Shown: in pieces, positions 13,087-13,282 of the stretch | Layout of the letters: every line of letters starts with the position of its first letter | Position numbering within the stretch: position 1 is the stretch's first letter | Source: Paracoccaceae bacterium | GTDB lineage: Bacteria; Pseudomonadota; Alphaproteobacteria; Rhodobacterales; Rhodobacteraceae | Direction of reading: 5' to 3' | NCBI GenBank assembly: GCA_015487255.1 | Contig: WFQA01000290.1 | Coordinates: 1-13,282 of the forward strand | DNA length: 13,282 nucleotides | Translations under genes and position numbers: made by a program | The notes under the pieces: model-generated | The model's input: the letters and a program-made list of their open reading frames with translations, nothing else | Database searches by the model: none | What the model was told of the DNA's origin: nothing

Positions 13087-13282
13087 GGGAATATCCGAAA
13101 CTTTGTGTATGGGGTCTGGCCCATGCGGTTAAAACGGGTCACTTGTTGAACCGCTCGGGGTAAAGAATAGCGAATTGATTGCGGGCGGCAACTCTTACCG
13201 GTAGGTGATTGCTTGCAATCACCGAGAGGCCACTCTCTGACCACCCTGCCTTTTTTCTCAAAATTGCGGATTGCGAGATAAA
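13082..13282 (+). other. Hairpin-rich sequence interrupting tnpC; possible 5' part of a group II intron
   Basis: From where TnpC similarity ends, no protein is recognised, but consecutive helices can be drawn. CCC(AT)GCGGTT at 13120-13130 pairs with AACCGC(TC)GGG at 13149-13159. TTGC/GCAA pairs at 13179-13191. GGTGATTGC/GCAATCACC forms a tight hairpin at 13204-13223, directly followed by GAGAG-GCCA-CTCTC at 13224-13237. The segment begins GTGCA, close to the GUGYG start of group II introns, which often sit inside insertion sequences. The reverse transcriptase ORF and domains V-VI would lie beyond the window, so this is a hypothesis; another mobile element end is the alternative. Confidence 0.35.

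Noticed and set aside
1..13282. tRNA, rRNA or CRISPR array
   Set aside because: No cloverleaf-like or rRNA segment and no regularly spaced direct repeats were seen on either strand.

Overview
The window looks like an alphaproteobacterial chromosome segment, most likely from the Rhodobacterales (Roseobacter-type). This is inferred from the G+C-rich coding sequence, the TAXI-type TRAP transporter fusion, the BKACE and class III aminotransferase pairing, and an IS66-type element. No marker gene proves the taxon.

Layout: a LysR-type regulator (26-895, minus strand) diverges from a nine-gene plus-strand block (995-11286). In order the block encodes a class III CoA-transferase, an acyl-CoA dehydrogenase-fold enzyme, a thiamine-diphosphate (ThDP) enzyme, a secreted TAXI solute-binding protein, a TRAP 4TM/12TM fusion permease, a universal stress protein, a beta-keto acid cleavage enzyme (BKACE, DUF849) and a class III aminotransferase. 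Spacing is tight (ATGA overlap, 3-12 nt gaps, or stop and start back to back) except for two gaps of about 95 nt on either side of the solute-binding gene. It therefore reads as one catabolic operon with its own importer and divergent regulator.

The key clue is the acyl-CoA dehydrogenase-fold protein. It lacks a glutamate at both positions where this superfamily carries its catalytic base (Gln243 and Gly367) and has Arg83 where the 3-sulfinopropionyl-CoA desulfinase of Advenella mimigardefordensis has its sulfinate-binding arginine. With a class III CoA-transferase directly upstream, the best reading is activation of a sulfinic acid to its CoA thioester, followed by removal of sulfite. How the ThDP enzyme, BKACE and aminotransferase feed into this is not known; the combination may be an undescribed route for an amino- or keto-substituted organosulfur compound.

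The right end (about 11290-13282) is decaying accessory DNA: a gene-poor spacer with small orphan reading frames, then an IS66-family element with intact tnpA, tnpB broken by an internal deletion of roughly 70 nt, and tnpC cut off after about 128 codons. The sequence that cuts tnpC starts with GTGCA and folds into several hairpins in a row; it could be the 5' part of a group II intron, but the window ends before this can be tested.
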